From the NCBI RefSeq assembly GCF_029917005.1, contig NZ_CP123967.1, positions 496,001 through 560,000 on the forward strand: a stretch of DNA of 64,000 nt. The letters run 5' to 3'. This document shows positions 26,669 to 35,201 of this stretch, piece by piece; the first letter of the stretch is position 1; the number at the start of each line of letters is the position of its first letter. The notes beneath the pieces are model-generated. The model made no database searches. It had not been told where the DNA came from and was given only the letters and a program-made list of their open reading frames with translations. Source of the stretch: Tessaracoccus lacteus (GTDB lineage: Bacteria; Actinomycetota; Actinomycetes; Propionibacteriales; Propionibacteriaceae). The translations under genes were made by a program, and so were the position numbers.

Positions 26669-27148
26669 TCAGGGGCGGCCGAAGGCCCGCTCGAGGTCAT
26701 CGTCAGACGGGGCCGGCTTGATCACGGCACCCGGTGACGGCCGCGAGGCGATGGCGTCGACGACCGCGTCGAGGGTCGCCTTCGCCTCGGCCAGCGTCGC
26801 CTCGGGCTTCTTCACCTGGGCGAACTTCCCGCGGCCCAGCGTGAACAGGACACCCGCCACGAGCAGCGAGAACAGCACGCTGGCCAGGAAGCCGAGGGTG
26901 AACGATGCCCACGGGCCGAGCGGGGTCACGGCGTGCAGCAGCAGGCCGATGGCCAGCGCGACGAGGATCACCAGCATCCAGATGGCGTGGAACGCGAACA
27001 GCGCCGCGCCCGCGAAGAACCCCGCTCCGACTCCGGCCGCCTTCGCCGTGGGCTTCAGCTCGGCCTTGGCGAGCTCGGCCTCGGTGCTGACGAACTCCGA
27101 GACGGCGTCCTTGATCTCGACGAGGGGATGGCGTGGCTCAATGGGCAT
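26669..27148 (-). CDS. Phage-holin-like (DUF1469) membrane protein
   Basis: 159 aa from the ATG at 27148, preceded by GAAGGAG. EIKDAVSEFVSTEAELAKAELKPTAKAAGVGAG leads into two adjacent hydrophobic hairpins (AALFAFHAIWMLVILVALAIGLLL and ASFTLGFLASVLFSLLVAGVLF), then a charged cytoplasmic tail. This is the chromosomal 'putative actinobacterial holin/DUF1469' type; no phage genes are near, so it is not evidence of a prophage. Function unknown. Confidence 0.8.
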   Translation of the reverse strand: MPIEPRHPLVEIKDAVSEFVSTEAELAKAELKPTAKAAGVGAGFFAGAALFAFHAIWMLVILVALAIGLLLHAVTPLGPWASFTLGFLASVLFSLLVAGVLFTLGRGKFAQVKKPEATLAEAKATLDAVVDAIASRPSPGAVIKPAPSDDDLERAFGRP

Positions 27149-27217
27149 GGATGCTCCTTCCGCAGATGCCAGCCTAGTAGCCGGGGAGGGCCTGCTGACA
27201 GGGGTTGGCAATAGTCG

Positions 27218-27961
27218 TCACAGAGGGATGTTCAGCGCGCTGTCCGGGATCACGACGGGACCGGTCAGCTCCTCGTGGCTGACCCAGGCCCGCCAGGCCA
27301 GCAGCTGGAAGGGCAGCCGCAGCGACTCGCCGGGGCGGACGGCCCCGTCGTACAGCTCGCCGACCTGGTCGAGCAGCTGCGCCAGCTGCGCGTCGTCGAG
27401 GCGTCTGGCGAGCGGCTGGGCCATCACGAGCTTCATCAGATCGTCGCGGGAGACGGGCTGCCACACGCGGAACGCGCGGTCCTCGACCTCGGGGAAGTAC
27501 CGGGAGTCGCGCAGCCGCTCGAGGGAGGCGTGACCGTAGTCACCCTTCATGGCCATCGGGTCGTAGCGGCGCAGCAGCGCGGCCAGCCGCCTGACCCACG
27601 GGACGGAGTCGTCGCGCACGAGGTAGGACGCGCTGAGGCAGCCGCCGGGGCGCAGGACGCGGGCGATCTGGGGGAGGGCCTGGTCGAGGTTGTAGCGGTG
27701 CAGACCCTGGTGGACGAAGACCACCTCGAACTGGAACGGGTCGGTGGGGATGGCCTCGGGGCGTGCGAGGAGCGCCGTCACGTTCTCACGCGCATCGAGC
27801 CGTCCGGCGAGGCGCGGGTCATCGGTGAGCGCGAAGAGGGTGTGGTCCCGGTCGCTGAGCAGCCGCGCGAAGGCCGCATCGTGCGCGAGCACCAGGCCGC
27901 GGACCCCCGACCAGACGGCGAGCCAGTCGATGGCTTCGGTGGGGATGGCGGTGCGGGCCAT
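27218..27961 (-). CDS. Methyltransferase-like protein
   Basis: 247 aa from the ATG at 27961, preceded by GAGAGG. FEVVFVHQGLHRYNLDQALPQIARVLRPGGCLSASYLVRDDS is the second half of a class I SAM methyltransferase fold (motifs IV-VI). The first half (WSGVRGLVLAHDAAFARLLSDRDHTLFALTDDPRLA) shows no GxGxG SAM loop, so SAM binding is doubtful. Substrate unknown. Divergent from the Tad cluster. Confidence 0.7.
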   Translation of the reverse strand: MARTAIPTEAIDWLAVWSGVRGLVLAHDAAFARLLSDRDHTLFALTDDPRLAGRLDARENVTALLARPEAIPTDPFQFEVVFVHQGLHRYNLDQALPQIARVLRPGGCLSASYLVRDDSVPWVRRLAALLRRYDPMAMKGDYGHASLERLRDSRYFPEVEDRAFRVWQPVSRDDLMKLVMAQPLARRLDDAQLAQLLDQVGELYDGAVRPGESLRLPFQLLAWRAWVSHEELTGPVVIPDSALNIPL

Positions 27962-28100
27962 GGGATCCTCTCGGCTGTGGGGCGGTTGCTCGATACAGGG
28001 TAGCCCCGCGCGGCCCGCCGGTCCCGGGGCGCGACGGCGAGTTGTCCACAAGTGCGGATCCGGCTGGAGCGCAGCAGCTTGTGCCGGCCATCACGGAGGT

Positions 28101-29108
28101 ATGGAGACGGTAGGAGGGGTGCTGTTGTGCTCCCGGGACACCAGGGTCATCGAGGCGGTCGAGATCAGCGCCGCGGCGCTGGGGGTGGCGGTGCGCGTCG
28201 CCGCCCATCCGGACGAGATCGCCGATGCCTGGCAGGCGGCATCGCTGCGGTTGGTTGGCGTCGAGGTCGCCGCACGCTGGGAGTCGGTGTCGCCTGGCCG
28301 GGCAATCCTCGTCGGCCTCTCGGTCGACGAGCTGGCCCGCTGCTCGGCGGCCCTCGGTCTGCCTGTGATCCGGCTGCCCGACGCGACCGGAGCCCTCGCG
28401 GGGCAGCTCCGGCGGATCGCGCCGGGGGTGGCCGATCGCGGGCAGATCATCGCGGTCCTCGGGGCCTCTGGGGGAGTCGGGACGAGCACGCTGAGCGTGG
28501 CCCTGGCGTTGCACGCGGCGAGCCGCGGGCGACGCAGCGCGGTCGTGGACCTCGCGCAGGGTGGCGGCGGCATTGACCTGCTTCTCGGCGCCGAGACCGA
28601 GCCGGGGCTGCGCTGGGGAGACCTGGCCCGGGCCAGGGGCGAGGTCGGACAGCTGGCGGCCACCCTGCCGAGTGTGCGTGGGGCCGCCGTGGTCGCGCAG
28701 TCCCGCGATGCCCTGGCGCCCGATGACGCGGCCGTTCACACCGTGCTGGGAGCTCTGGCCGCCGAGCTCGACGTCATCTTCGTCGACGCGGGCCGGCAGC
28801 CTCCGCCGATCGCCCCTGACCGGCTGCTGCTCGTGGTCGCGGCCGACGTCCGTGGCGTCGCGTCCGCGCGGATGTTGGCCGACCAGCACGGCCTCAGCCC
28901 GACCGGCATGGTGCTGCGCGCCGCCCGGCACCGCGCCATTCCGGCCCAGGTGGTCTCGCGCTCCCTCGGGCTGGAGTGCCTGGGCGTCATCGAGGAGGAC
29001 GCGGCCGTCCGGGAGGCCGCAGAACTGGGACTGGCTCCCATCGCTGGCAGAGCGCGCCGGTTCGCGCGCTCCGCCGCGTCGGTGCTCGGACGGATCGCCG
29101 ATGCCTGA
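28101..29108 (+). CDS. CpaE/Ssd-like MinD-family ATPase of the Tad locus
   Basis: 335 aa. An N-terminal receiver-like part (about 1-110) and a MinD-type ATPase with GQIIAVLGASGGVGTSTLSVALALHAA (deviant Walker A, GGVGTS) and LDVIFVDAGRQPPP. It matches the Ssd/Rv3660c proteins that head actinobacterial Tad clusters and are linked to pilus localisation and septum control. The GGAGG sits directly against this ATG, so the in-frame GTG at 28119 is an alternative start. The 3' end overlaps tadA by 8 bp. Confidence 0.88.
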   Translation: METVGGVLLCSRDTRVIEAVEISAAALGVAVRVAAHPDEIADAWQAASLRLVGVEVAARWESVSPGRAILVGLSVDELARCSAALGLPVIRLPDATGALAGQLRRIAPGVADRGQIIAVLGASGGVGTSTLSVALALHAASRGRRSAVVDLAQGGGGIDLLLGAETEPGLRWGDLARARGEVGQLAATLPSVRGAAVVAQSRDALAPDDAAVHTVLGALAAELDVIFVDAGRQPPPIAPDRLLLVVAADVRGVASARMLADQHGLSPTGMVLRAARHRAIPAQVVSRSLGLECLGVIEEDAAVREAAELGLAPIAGRARRFARSAASVLGRIADA

Positions 29109-30240
29109 CCTGCCGCTGGATCCGCTCCGGGCCAGACTGGCGATGCTGGGGAGGCCGCATACCCCCGGAGACGTCGCCGCAGCGCTGAGGGGACTCGGAG
29201 TGGTGGTCACGGATGCCGCCATCGCCCAGGCCATGCGCGAGCTGAGGCTCGCCAGCGTCGGTGCGGGCCGGCTCGAGCCCCTCCTCCAGGCGCAGGGTGT
29301 CTCCGACGTCCTGGTCAACGGACCGGATGCTGTGTTCGTCGACAGGGGCGGCGGCCTCGAGAGGGCGGACCTCCGGTTCGCCGACGATGAGGAGGTGCGC
29401 CAGCTCGCCACACGCCTCGCGGCCGCGGCCGGCCGCAGGCTCGACGATGCCGCGCCCTTCGTTGACGGGCGGCTGCCGAGCGGGGTCCGTCTGCACGCGG
29501 TACTCGCCCCGGTCGCCGCGCCGGGAACCTGTATCTCGCTGCGCATCCCGGCGGTTAGGAGCCAGCGCCTCCAGGACCTGGTGGACGCGGGTTCCCTGCC
29601 GCCTGCCGGAGCCGAACTGCTCGCGGCCGTGGTGTCTGCGAAGGTGCCGTTCCTCATCTCCGGTGGGACCGGCACGGGCAAGACGACGCTGCTCTCGGCT
29701 CTGCTGTCGCTTGTGCCCGGCCACGAGCGCATCGTGCTGGTGGAGGACGCCAGGGAGCTGGACCCGGACCACCCGCACTGCGTACGGCTCGAGGGACGGC
29801 CCGCCAATGGGGAGGGCACCGGTCAGATCGGGCTGACCACGCTGGTCAGGCAGGCCCTGCGGATGAGACCGGACCGGCTGGTGGTGGGGGAGGTCCGGGG
29901 CCCGGAGCTGCGGGACCTGCTCACGGCTCTCAACACCGGGCACGAGGGCGGCTGCGGAACCGTGCACGCGAACTCGGCCTCGGACGTGCCGGCCAGGTTG
30001 GAGGCCCTCGCGACGCTCGCGGGCCTGACCCGCGAGGCGTGCCACGCCCAGGTCGCCGCCGCCCTGCGGGTCGTCGTCCATCTGACACGCAGGGCCGACG
30101 GCCTGCGCAGGGTGCAGGGCATCGGCATCCTGGCCCGCGGGGAGGACGCCCTGGTGCAGGTGCGCCCGGCCGTCTCCTTCGGAAGCGGGGGCGTCGTGCG
30201 TGAGGATGCCGCCCGCGTGCTGGACGGCTGGCTGTCATGA
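29101..30240 (+). CDS. tadA: Tad secretion ATPase (TadA/CpaF family)
   Basis: 379 aa VirB11-like hexameric ATPase that powers Flp-type pilus assembly. Walker A GGTGTGKTTLLSALLS, Asp box VLVEDARELDPDHPH, Walker B RPDRLVVGEVRGPE, His box NTGHEGGCGTVHANSA. The ATG at 29101 overlaps the ssd gene. Followed by tadB with a 4-bp overlap (ATGA). Confidence 0.95.
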   Translation: MPDLPLDPLRARLAMLGRPHTPGDVAAALRGLGVVVTDAAIAQAMRELRLASVGAGRLEPLLQAQGVSDVLVNGPDAVFVDRGGGLERADLRFADDEEVRQLATRLAAAAGRRLDDAAPFVDGRLPSGVRLHAVLAPVAAPGTCISLRIPAVRSQRLQDLVDAGSLPPAGAELLAAVVSAKVPFLISGGTGTGKTTLLSALLSLVPGHERIVLVEDARELDPDHPHCVRLEGRPANGEGTGQIGLTTLVRQALRMRPDRLVVGEVRGPELRDLLTALNTGHEGGCGTVHANSASDVPARLEALATLAGLTREACHAQVAAALRVVVHLTRRADGLRRVQGIGILARGEDALVQVRPAVSFGSGGVVREDAARVLDGWLS

Positions 30241-31031
30241 CCGCCACGCTGCTGGTCGGGCTCGCCGCGCTGCTGCTCATCGCGCCGCCGCCCGCTCGCG
30301 CACTGCTGCGGTTGCATCCGCCGCGCCAGACACTCGGGCGACGTGGGACGGCGCCCCTCATCGCTGCGGCCATCGCGACGACGGCCCTGGCCGCCGTCGT
30401 CGTCCCGCGGGCGGCCGTGTGGGTGCTGGTGGCGGCCGTGGCGGCCGGGACCGTGATCCTCCTTGCCACCCGACATCGGCGCAGGGCGGCCGCCGCCGTG
30501 GGGTCGGCCGAGACGGCCAGGGCCGCGCGCCTACTGGCCGCACTTCTGCGGGCCGGGCACATCCCGCAGGAGGCGCTCGCGATGGCGGCAACCGACAGCC
30601 CGATGCTCGCGCCCGCTGCCACGGCCGCCCGCCTCGGGGCCGACGTGCCCGAGGAGCTGCGACGGCTGACCGGCTCTCCCGGCGGCGGGGGCGGGGCGGC
30701 GCTCGCGAGCGCGTGGCGGGTCGCGGAACGCAGCGGGGCCCCGGTGGCCGCCGTGCTGGGGCGGACCTCCGAGTCGCTGAGGGCCGAGCGGGCGCTCGCA
30801 GGGGTGGTCGAGGCGGAGCTCGCCGCGGCCCGCGCCAGCGGCCGGATCATGGCCGCACTCCCGTTCGGCGCGGTGCTGCTGGGCACCGCGGCCGGGGCCG
30901 ATCCCGTCGCGTTCCTCCTGGCGAGCCCCGCCGGCGGGGTCCTCGTGCTCGCAGGCACGGTGCTGACCGCGGTGGGAGTGCTGTGGATCGACCGGCTCGC
31001 CGAGAACCCGACGCGGCGGGCCGGACCATGA
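30237..31031 (+). CDS. tadB: TadB-like inner membrane protein
   Basis: 264 aa. Two N-terminal hydrophobic spans, a cytoplasmic GspF/T2SSF-type helical domain (RAARLLAALLRAGHIPQEAL...SAWRVAERSGAPVAAVLGRTSESLR) and two C-terminal spans (AALPFGAVLLGTAAGADPVAFLL; GVLVLAGTVLTAVGVLWI). Platform protein of the pilus machine, coupled to tadA and tadC by ATGA overlaps. Confidence 0.85.
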   Translation: MTATLLVGLAALLLIAPPPARALLRLHPPRQTLGRRGTAPLIAAAIATTALAAVVVPRAAVWVLVAAVAAGTVILLATRHRRRAAAAVGSAETARAARLLAALLRAGHIPQEALAMAATDSPMLAPAATAARLGADVPEELRRLTGSPGGGGGAALASAWRVAERSGAPVAAVLGRTSESLRAERALAGVVEAELAAARASGRIMAALPFGAVLLGTAAGADPVAFLLASPAGGVLVLAGTVLTAVGVLWIDRLAENPTRRAGP

Positions 31032-31648
31032 CCGGCGTGGTGGCTGCCCTGCTGCTGGGCGTGGCCTGGCTGATCGCGTGCTCACCCGCGCCCGCCCGCC
31101 TCCGGCGGCTCCGACGGACCGGGCACGCCGGGCGGGCACGCTGCGTTCGTTCTCGAACCCGGCGGATGGGGGACGCACTGGGGCGCGCGAAAGGTTCAGC
31201 GGGCCGCGCGTCACGGGACCGGGGGATCCCCGAGGCCCTCGACCTGCTGGCCGCCTGCCTCGAGGCCGGCCTGCCGTTGTCGGCCGGCGTCGCCATCGTG
31301 GGGGAGGCGACGCCAGGGCCCACGGGTGAGGCCCTCGGCCGGGTGGCTGCGCGGTTCCGGCTCGGCCACCTCGGCGCTCAGGCGTGGGAGGCGGCCGATG
31401 GGCACCCGGGCTGGGCGGAAGTGGGCCGCGAGATGGCGAGGGCCGAGCGGTCCGGCATCTCACTGGCGCCCACCTTGCGGGACCTGGCGGAGGACGCGCG
31501 CAGGGAGGCGGCGGACCGGGCGTTGGCGGGGGCGCGCAGGGTCGGCGTGCGGTCCGTCGTGCCGCTGATGGTGTGTTTCCTGCCGGCCTTCGTGCTCGTC
31601 GGCGTGGTGCCGATCATCGCCGGCCTGCTCGCGGGGCTCGTCGGCTGA
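31028..31648 (+). CDS. tadC: TadC-like inner membrane protein
   Basis: 206 aa. One N-terminal span, a GspF-like helical domain (IPEALDLLAACLEAGLPLSAGVAIVG...GREMARAERSGISLAPTLRDLAEDARREAADRALAGARRVGVRS) and one C-terminal hydrophobic pair (VVPLMVCFLPAFVLVGVVPIIAGLLAGLVG). Second platform subunit beside TadB. The ATG overlaps the tadB stop. Confidence 0.85.
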   Translation: MTGVVAALLLGVAWLIACSPAPARLRRLRRTGHAGRARCVRSRTRRMGDALGRAKGSAGRASRDRGIPEALDLLAACLEAGLPLSAGVAIVGEATPGPTGEALGRVAARFRLGHLGAQAWEAADGHPGWAEVGREMARAERSGISLAPTLRDLAEDARREAADRALAGARRVGVRSVVPLMVCFLPAFVLVGVVPIIAGLLAGLVG

Positions 31649-31765
31649 CGGGGCACCGTCCACAGGAGAGCCGCACACGGGGACCAATCCGACGAGCACT
31701 GACCAGAGCCGCTGCCCCCAGGCCCTCGGACTCACGACGTCGGAGGGCCCTGGCACAGTGGTGGG

Positions 31766-34027
31766 GTGGAATTCGACTGGGTGCTGGCGCGCGACGAGGT
31801 GACGGCCGTGTCCGTGCGGGAGCCCCGCGACGGGCTGGGCGTCGCCTGGCCGGCCTGGCTGGCGGCCGACACCGTCGCCCGGATCGAGTCGGCCGGGGTG
31901 CCGGAGCCCTGGGCGCACCAGGCGGAGTTCGCCGACGCCCTCTTCCGCGGGAGCCATGCGATGATCTGCACCGCGACCGGCTCCGGCAAGACCCTCGGCT
32001 ACCTGATGCCGGTGCTCGCGGCCTGCGTCGACGGCACCGTCGGGTTCGAGTCGCCGTCGTCGAGGCGACGTCTCACGCGCCCCAGACACACGGCCATCTA
32101 CCTGGCGCCGACGAAGGCGCTGGCCCACGACCAGGCGCGCGCGGCCGCGGAGCTCGGCCCGAGGTCCTGGCGCATCTCCACGCTGGACGGCGACTCGGAC
32201 GAGGCCGAGCGGCGATTCGCCCGCGACCATGCCAGCTACGTGCTGACCAACCCGGACATGCTGCACTTCTCCGTCCTGCCGAACCACCAGCGGTGGTCGA
32301 GGCTGCTCGGCTCGCTGCGCTACATCGTCATCGACGAGGCACACCGCTACCAGGGGGTCTTCGGCGCGCACGTCGCGCAGGTGATCCGACGGCTGCGCCG
32401 GCTCGCCGCGATGTACGGCGCGGAGCCGGTCGTGGCCCTGTCGTCCGCTACCGCGCCCAACGCCGCGGAGTTCGCCGCGTCGCTTGCCGGGGTGGACGAG
32501 GTGACGATCGTGGAGGAGGACACGTCTCCCGCGGGCCGCCGCACTGTCGCGCTCTGGCGGCCGGCGGACTCGCTGCGCGGCGACACGGCCTTCCTCCTGT
32601 CGTCGCTCTCCGACGAGCGGCGCCAGACGATCGCGTTCGTCCCGTCGCGCCAGGGCGCGGAGCTCGTCTCGCTGGCCGCGCAGGAGCTGGCCAAGGACCC
32701 CGCCCGCATCGCCTCGTATCGCGGCGGTTACCTCGCGACCGACCGGCGCGGCCTGGAGGCGGCCCTGCACAGCGGGGAGCTCAGGGGGATGGCGAGCACC
32801 AACGCGCTCGAGCTGGGCGTCGACATCGCCGGGATGGACGCCGTGCTCGTCTCGGGCTACCCGGGCAAGCTGGCCTCCTTCTGGCAGCAGGCCGGCCGCG
32901 CCGGTCGCCGCGGGCAGGACGCGCTGGTGGTGCTGCTGGGCCGCGAGGACCCGCTCGACGTCTATCTCCTCGAGCACCCCGAGCTGGTGTTTGACGCGCC
33001 AGTCGAGGCGGCCATCCTGCATCCCGAGAACCCGCGGGTCCTCGGCCCGCACCTCGCCGCCGCCGCGCAGGAGCACCCCCTCACGGTCGAGGATGCCCGC
33101 TGGTTCGGGCCCACGACCGGTGCACTGCTCGACACCCTCGCAGTCCAGGGGGTGTTGCGGAACCGTGTGGGGCGGTACTTCTGGACCCGTCCGGACCGTG
33201 CCGTCGACTACATCAACCTGCGCTCCATCGGCGAGCGGCCGCTCGACATCATCGAGCGCGACACCGGCCGCGTGGTGGGCATGGTCGACGTCGGTGCCGC
33301 TGACAGAACGGTGCATCCGGGTGCCGTCTACCTCCACCAGGGGGAGTCGTTCCTCGTCGAGAGCCTCGACGAGGAGGACCACCAGGCGATCGTCGTGGCG
33401 GGTCGTCCCCGCTACTACACCCAGCCGCAGGAGAGCTTCGACATCCAGATCCTCGGCACCACCGACTCGCGGCCGCTGGGGCGCACGACCATCCACCGCG
33501 GCGACGTCCGGCTCGACTCGCAGGTGCTTGCCTACCTGCGCCGCGACGAGGTCACGCACGAGGTCTGGGACACCACCGCGCTGGAGCTTCCGCGCCGGCA
33601 GATGATCACCCAGGCTGTGTGGTGGACCGTGCCGCCAGGGCTGCTGGGCAGGCTCGGCTGGGACGAGCTCCAGGTCGGCGCCGCCGCGCACGCCATGGAG
33701 CACACGGCCATCGGCCTCCTGCCCGCCTTCGCACCGTGCGACCGGTGGGACATCGGCGGGGTGAGCACCGCGCTGCACCCCGACACGGGGGTCGCGACGA
33801 TCTTCGTGCATGACGGGATGACCGGCGGGTCCGGCTTCGCCTACCGCGGCTACGACGTCGCGGAACTGTGGCTGCGCGCCACCCTCGACCGCCTCACGAG
33901 ATGCCCCTGCGCTGACGGCTGCCCAGCCTGCGTCGTGTCGCCGAAGTGCGGCAACCAGAATCAGGTGCTGAACAAGGCCGACGCCACCGAGCTCCTCGCG
34001 CTGTTGCTCGACCAGGCGCTGCCGTAG
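31766..34027 (+). CDS. DEAD/DEAH-box helicase with DUF1998 zinc domain (MrfA/YprA type)
   Basis: 753 aa. Walker A ICTATGSGKTLGYLMP, motif II VIDEAHRYQGVFG, motif III LSSATAPNAAEFA, motif V/VI NALELGVDIAGMDAVL...QQAGRAGRRGQDALVV, and a C-terminal DUF1998 module with four cysteines in CPCADGCPACVVSPKCGNQN. MrfA of Bacillus, of this architecture, is a 3'-5' helicase in repair of mitomycin C damage. The gene sits between the Tad platform genes and the pilin genes, the same neighbourhood as Rv3649 near the mycobacterial Tad locus. GTG start. Confidence 0.93.
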   Translation: MEFDWVLARDEVTAVSVREPRDGLGVAWPAWLAADTVARIESAGVPEPWAHQAEFADALFRGSHAMICTATGSGKTLGYLMPVLAACVDGTVGFESPSSRRRLTRPRHTAIYLAPTKALAHDQARAAAELGPRSWRISTLDGDSDEAERRFARDHASYVLTNPDMLHFSVLPNHQRWSRLLGSLRYIVIDEAHRYQGVFGAHVAQVIRRLRRLAAMYGAEPVVALSSATAPNAAEFAASLAGVDEVTIVEEDTSPAGRRTVALWRPADSLRGDTAFLLSSLSDERRQTIAFVPSRQGAELVSLAAQELAKDPARIASYRGGYLATDRRGLEAALHSGELRGMASTNALELGVDIAGMDAVLVSGYPGKLASFWQQAGRAGRRGQDALVVLLGREDPLDVYLLEHPELVFDAPVEAAILHPENPRVLGPHLAAAAQEHPLTVEDARWFGPTTGALLDTLAVQGVLRNRVGRYFWTRPDRAVDYINLRSIGERPLDIIERDTGRVVGMVDVGAADRTVHPGAVYLHQGESFLVESLDEEDHQAIVVAGRPRYYTQPQESFDIQILGTTDSRPLGRTTIHRGDVRLDSQVLAYLRRDEVTHEVWDTTALELPRRQMITQAVWWTVPPGLLGRLGWDELQVGAAAHAMEHTAIGLLPAFAPCDRWDIGGVSTALHPDTGVATIFVHDGMTGGSGFAYRGYDVAELWLRATLDRLTRCPCADGCPACVVSPKCGNQNQVLNKADATELLALLLDQALP

Positions 34028-34132
34028 TCGGGTGCTATCCACACCCTCGAACGGGCGTGGAGACTCGGGCGCTGAATCGGTCATCACGTCCGTGACCGGC
34101 TGAAAGGCAGCCGCTCACGGAAGGAACCGGCC

Positions 34133-34348
34133 ATGTCCCACCTCGTCGTCGCCAAGACGCCCACGAAGATCAGCCGTCGCGCCCGGTTGGCCGAGCGCGG
34201 CCTCACCACCGTCGAGTACGCCATCGGCCTGCTGGCCGCGGCCGCCGTGGCGCTCGTGCTCCTGCGGATCTTCAGCGACAACGCCTTCTTCAAGACCCTG
34301 TTCGACTGGGTGGTGGAGATCTTCACCCGGGTCGCCGAGGGCCTCTGA
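34133..34348 (+). CDS. DUF4244 protein, probable Flp-type pilin
   Basis: 71 aa. The basic N terminus (TKISRRARLAERG) is followed by LTTVEYAIGLLAAAAVALVLLRIFSDNAFF, a class III signal/pilin helix with processing expected before LTTVEY (Glu at +5) and a short C-terminal amphipathic part. Such proteins replace the Flp pilin in actinobacterial Tad loci. AAGGAACC precedes the ATG; the stop overlaps tadE (TGATG). Confidence 0.88.
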   Translation: MSHLVVAKTPTKISRRARLAERGLTTVEYAIGLLAAAAVALVLLRIFSDNAFFKTLFDWVVEIFTRVAEGL

Positions 34349-34695
34349 TGTCACGGCCGGGCGGCCAGCGCGGTCTCGTCACGGTTGAGCTGGCCGTCGG
34401 GATCGTGACGGCCACCCTCCTGACGGCCTGCCTCGTGAGCCTGACGATGCTCGGCGTCGTCCAGGCCGCCTGCCAGGAGGCGGGATCGCAGGTCGCCCGG
34501 CAGACGGCCCGCGGGGACGGCGAGGCCGTCTCGGCGGCACTCGCCAGGGCGCCCGCGGGCGCGGAGGTCGCGGTCGACCGGCAGGCCGACGGCGTCCGGG
34601 TCACGGTCACGGCACCCGTGGTCGTCGTGGGGCTGGGAACGGTGTCGGTCACGTCAGAGGCGTGGGCGGCGTACGAACCGGGTGTCGGGCCGTGA
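34348..34695 (+). CDS. TadE-like pseudopilin
   Basis: 115 aa. RGLVTVELAVGIVTATLLTACLVSLTMLGVVQAACQEAGSQVARQ is a TadE-type N-terminal helix (G before LVTVE, hydrophobic stretch, then AARQ-like helix), followed by a short beta-rich exterior domain. A minor pilin of the Tad system, coupled to the DUF4244 gene on one side and to the next gene on the other (GTGA). Confidence 0.85.
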   Translation: MSRPGGQRGLVTVELAVGIVTATLLTACLVSLTMLGVVQAACQEAGSQVARQTARGDGEAVSAALARAPAGAEVAVDRQADGVRVTVTAPVVVVGLGTVSVTSEAWAAYEPGVGP

Positions 34696-35180
34696 CGGGT
34701 CCGGCGAGCCGCCCTGCCCCACTCCGGTGCGGTCGCACCCTCCGGTCCGGCCGCACCCACCTGTCGGTCCGGCTGCGCCGGGCGGCCGGGGACCTCCTGT
34801 CGGCCTCCCTCCGCCGACGGGAGGGCTCAGAGCGTGGAGCCGCGGGGTCGATGCTGGTTGTCGGCCTCTGCGCGTGCGTGCTGGCCGTGACGTTGGCGGC
34901 CTGCGTGCTGATCGGCTGGTTCGCGGTGGCCCGCAAGGCACAGCAGACGGCCGAGCTCGCGGCGCTGGCCGGGGTGTCCGCGGCGGTCCGCGGCGCGGAC
35001 GCCTGCACGGCGGCGGCGTCGGCGGCTGCCCGCAACGCGGCCACGATGACGGGCTGCGAGGTGAGGGGGACGGAGCCCTGGGTGGTGGTCGAGGTCGAGG
35101 TGTCGGCCAGGCTGGTGGGATCGATCCCCGGTGCCCCGGAACGGGTGACCCGGCGGGCGACCGCGGGCACGCTCGGCTGA
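34692..35180 (+). CDS. TadE/TadG-like secreted protein (Rv3654c type)
   Basis: 162 aa from the GTG at 34692. After a basic N-terminal region (RSGRTHLSVRLRRAAGDLLSASLRRREGSERG), GAAGSMLVVGLCACVLAVTLAACVLIGWFAVARKAQQTAELAALAG is the Rv3654c/'helicase-secretion neighbourhood TadE-like' signature: one span, then a helix with QTAELAALAGVSAAVRG, and two Cys (DACTAA, GCEVRG) likely disulfide bonded. Last gene of the locus. No prepilin peptidase gene is seen in the window. Confidence 0.82.
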   Translation: MTGPASRPAPLRCGRTLRSGRTHLSVRLRRAAGDLLSASLRRREGSERGAAGSMLVVGLCACVLAVTLAACVLIGWFAVARKAQQTAELAALAGVSAAVRGADACTAAASAAARNAATMTGCEVRGTEPWVVVEVEVSARLVGSIPGAPERVTRRATAGTLG

Positions 35181-35201
35181 GAGCGTCACTAGGCTGGGCG
35201 C

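Noticed and set aside
26669-27148. Prophage marker (holin)
   Set aside because: The DUF1469 holin-like protein is a usual chromosomal gene in actinobacteria and no other phage gene is near.
27819-29819. 666-aa antisense open frame
   Set aside because: Opposite ssd and tadA, no motif, Ser/Arg/Ala-rich; shadow of real genes.
31460-34087. 875-aa antisense open frame
   Set aside because: Complement of the MrfA-type helicase, low-complexity Arg/Gly/Val composition, no domain.
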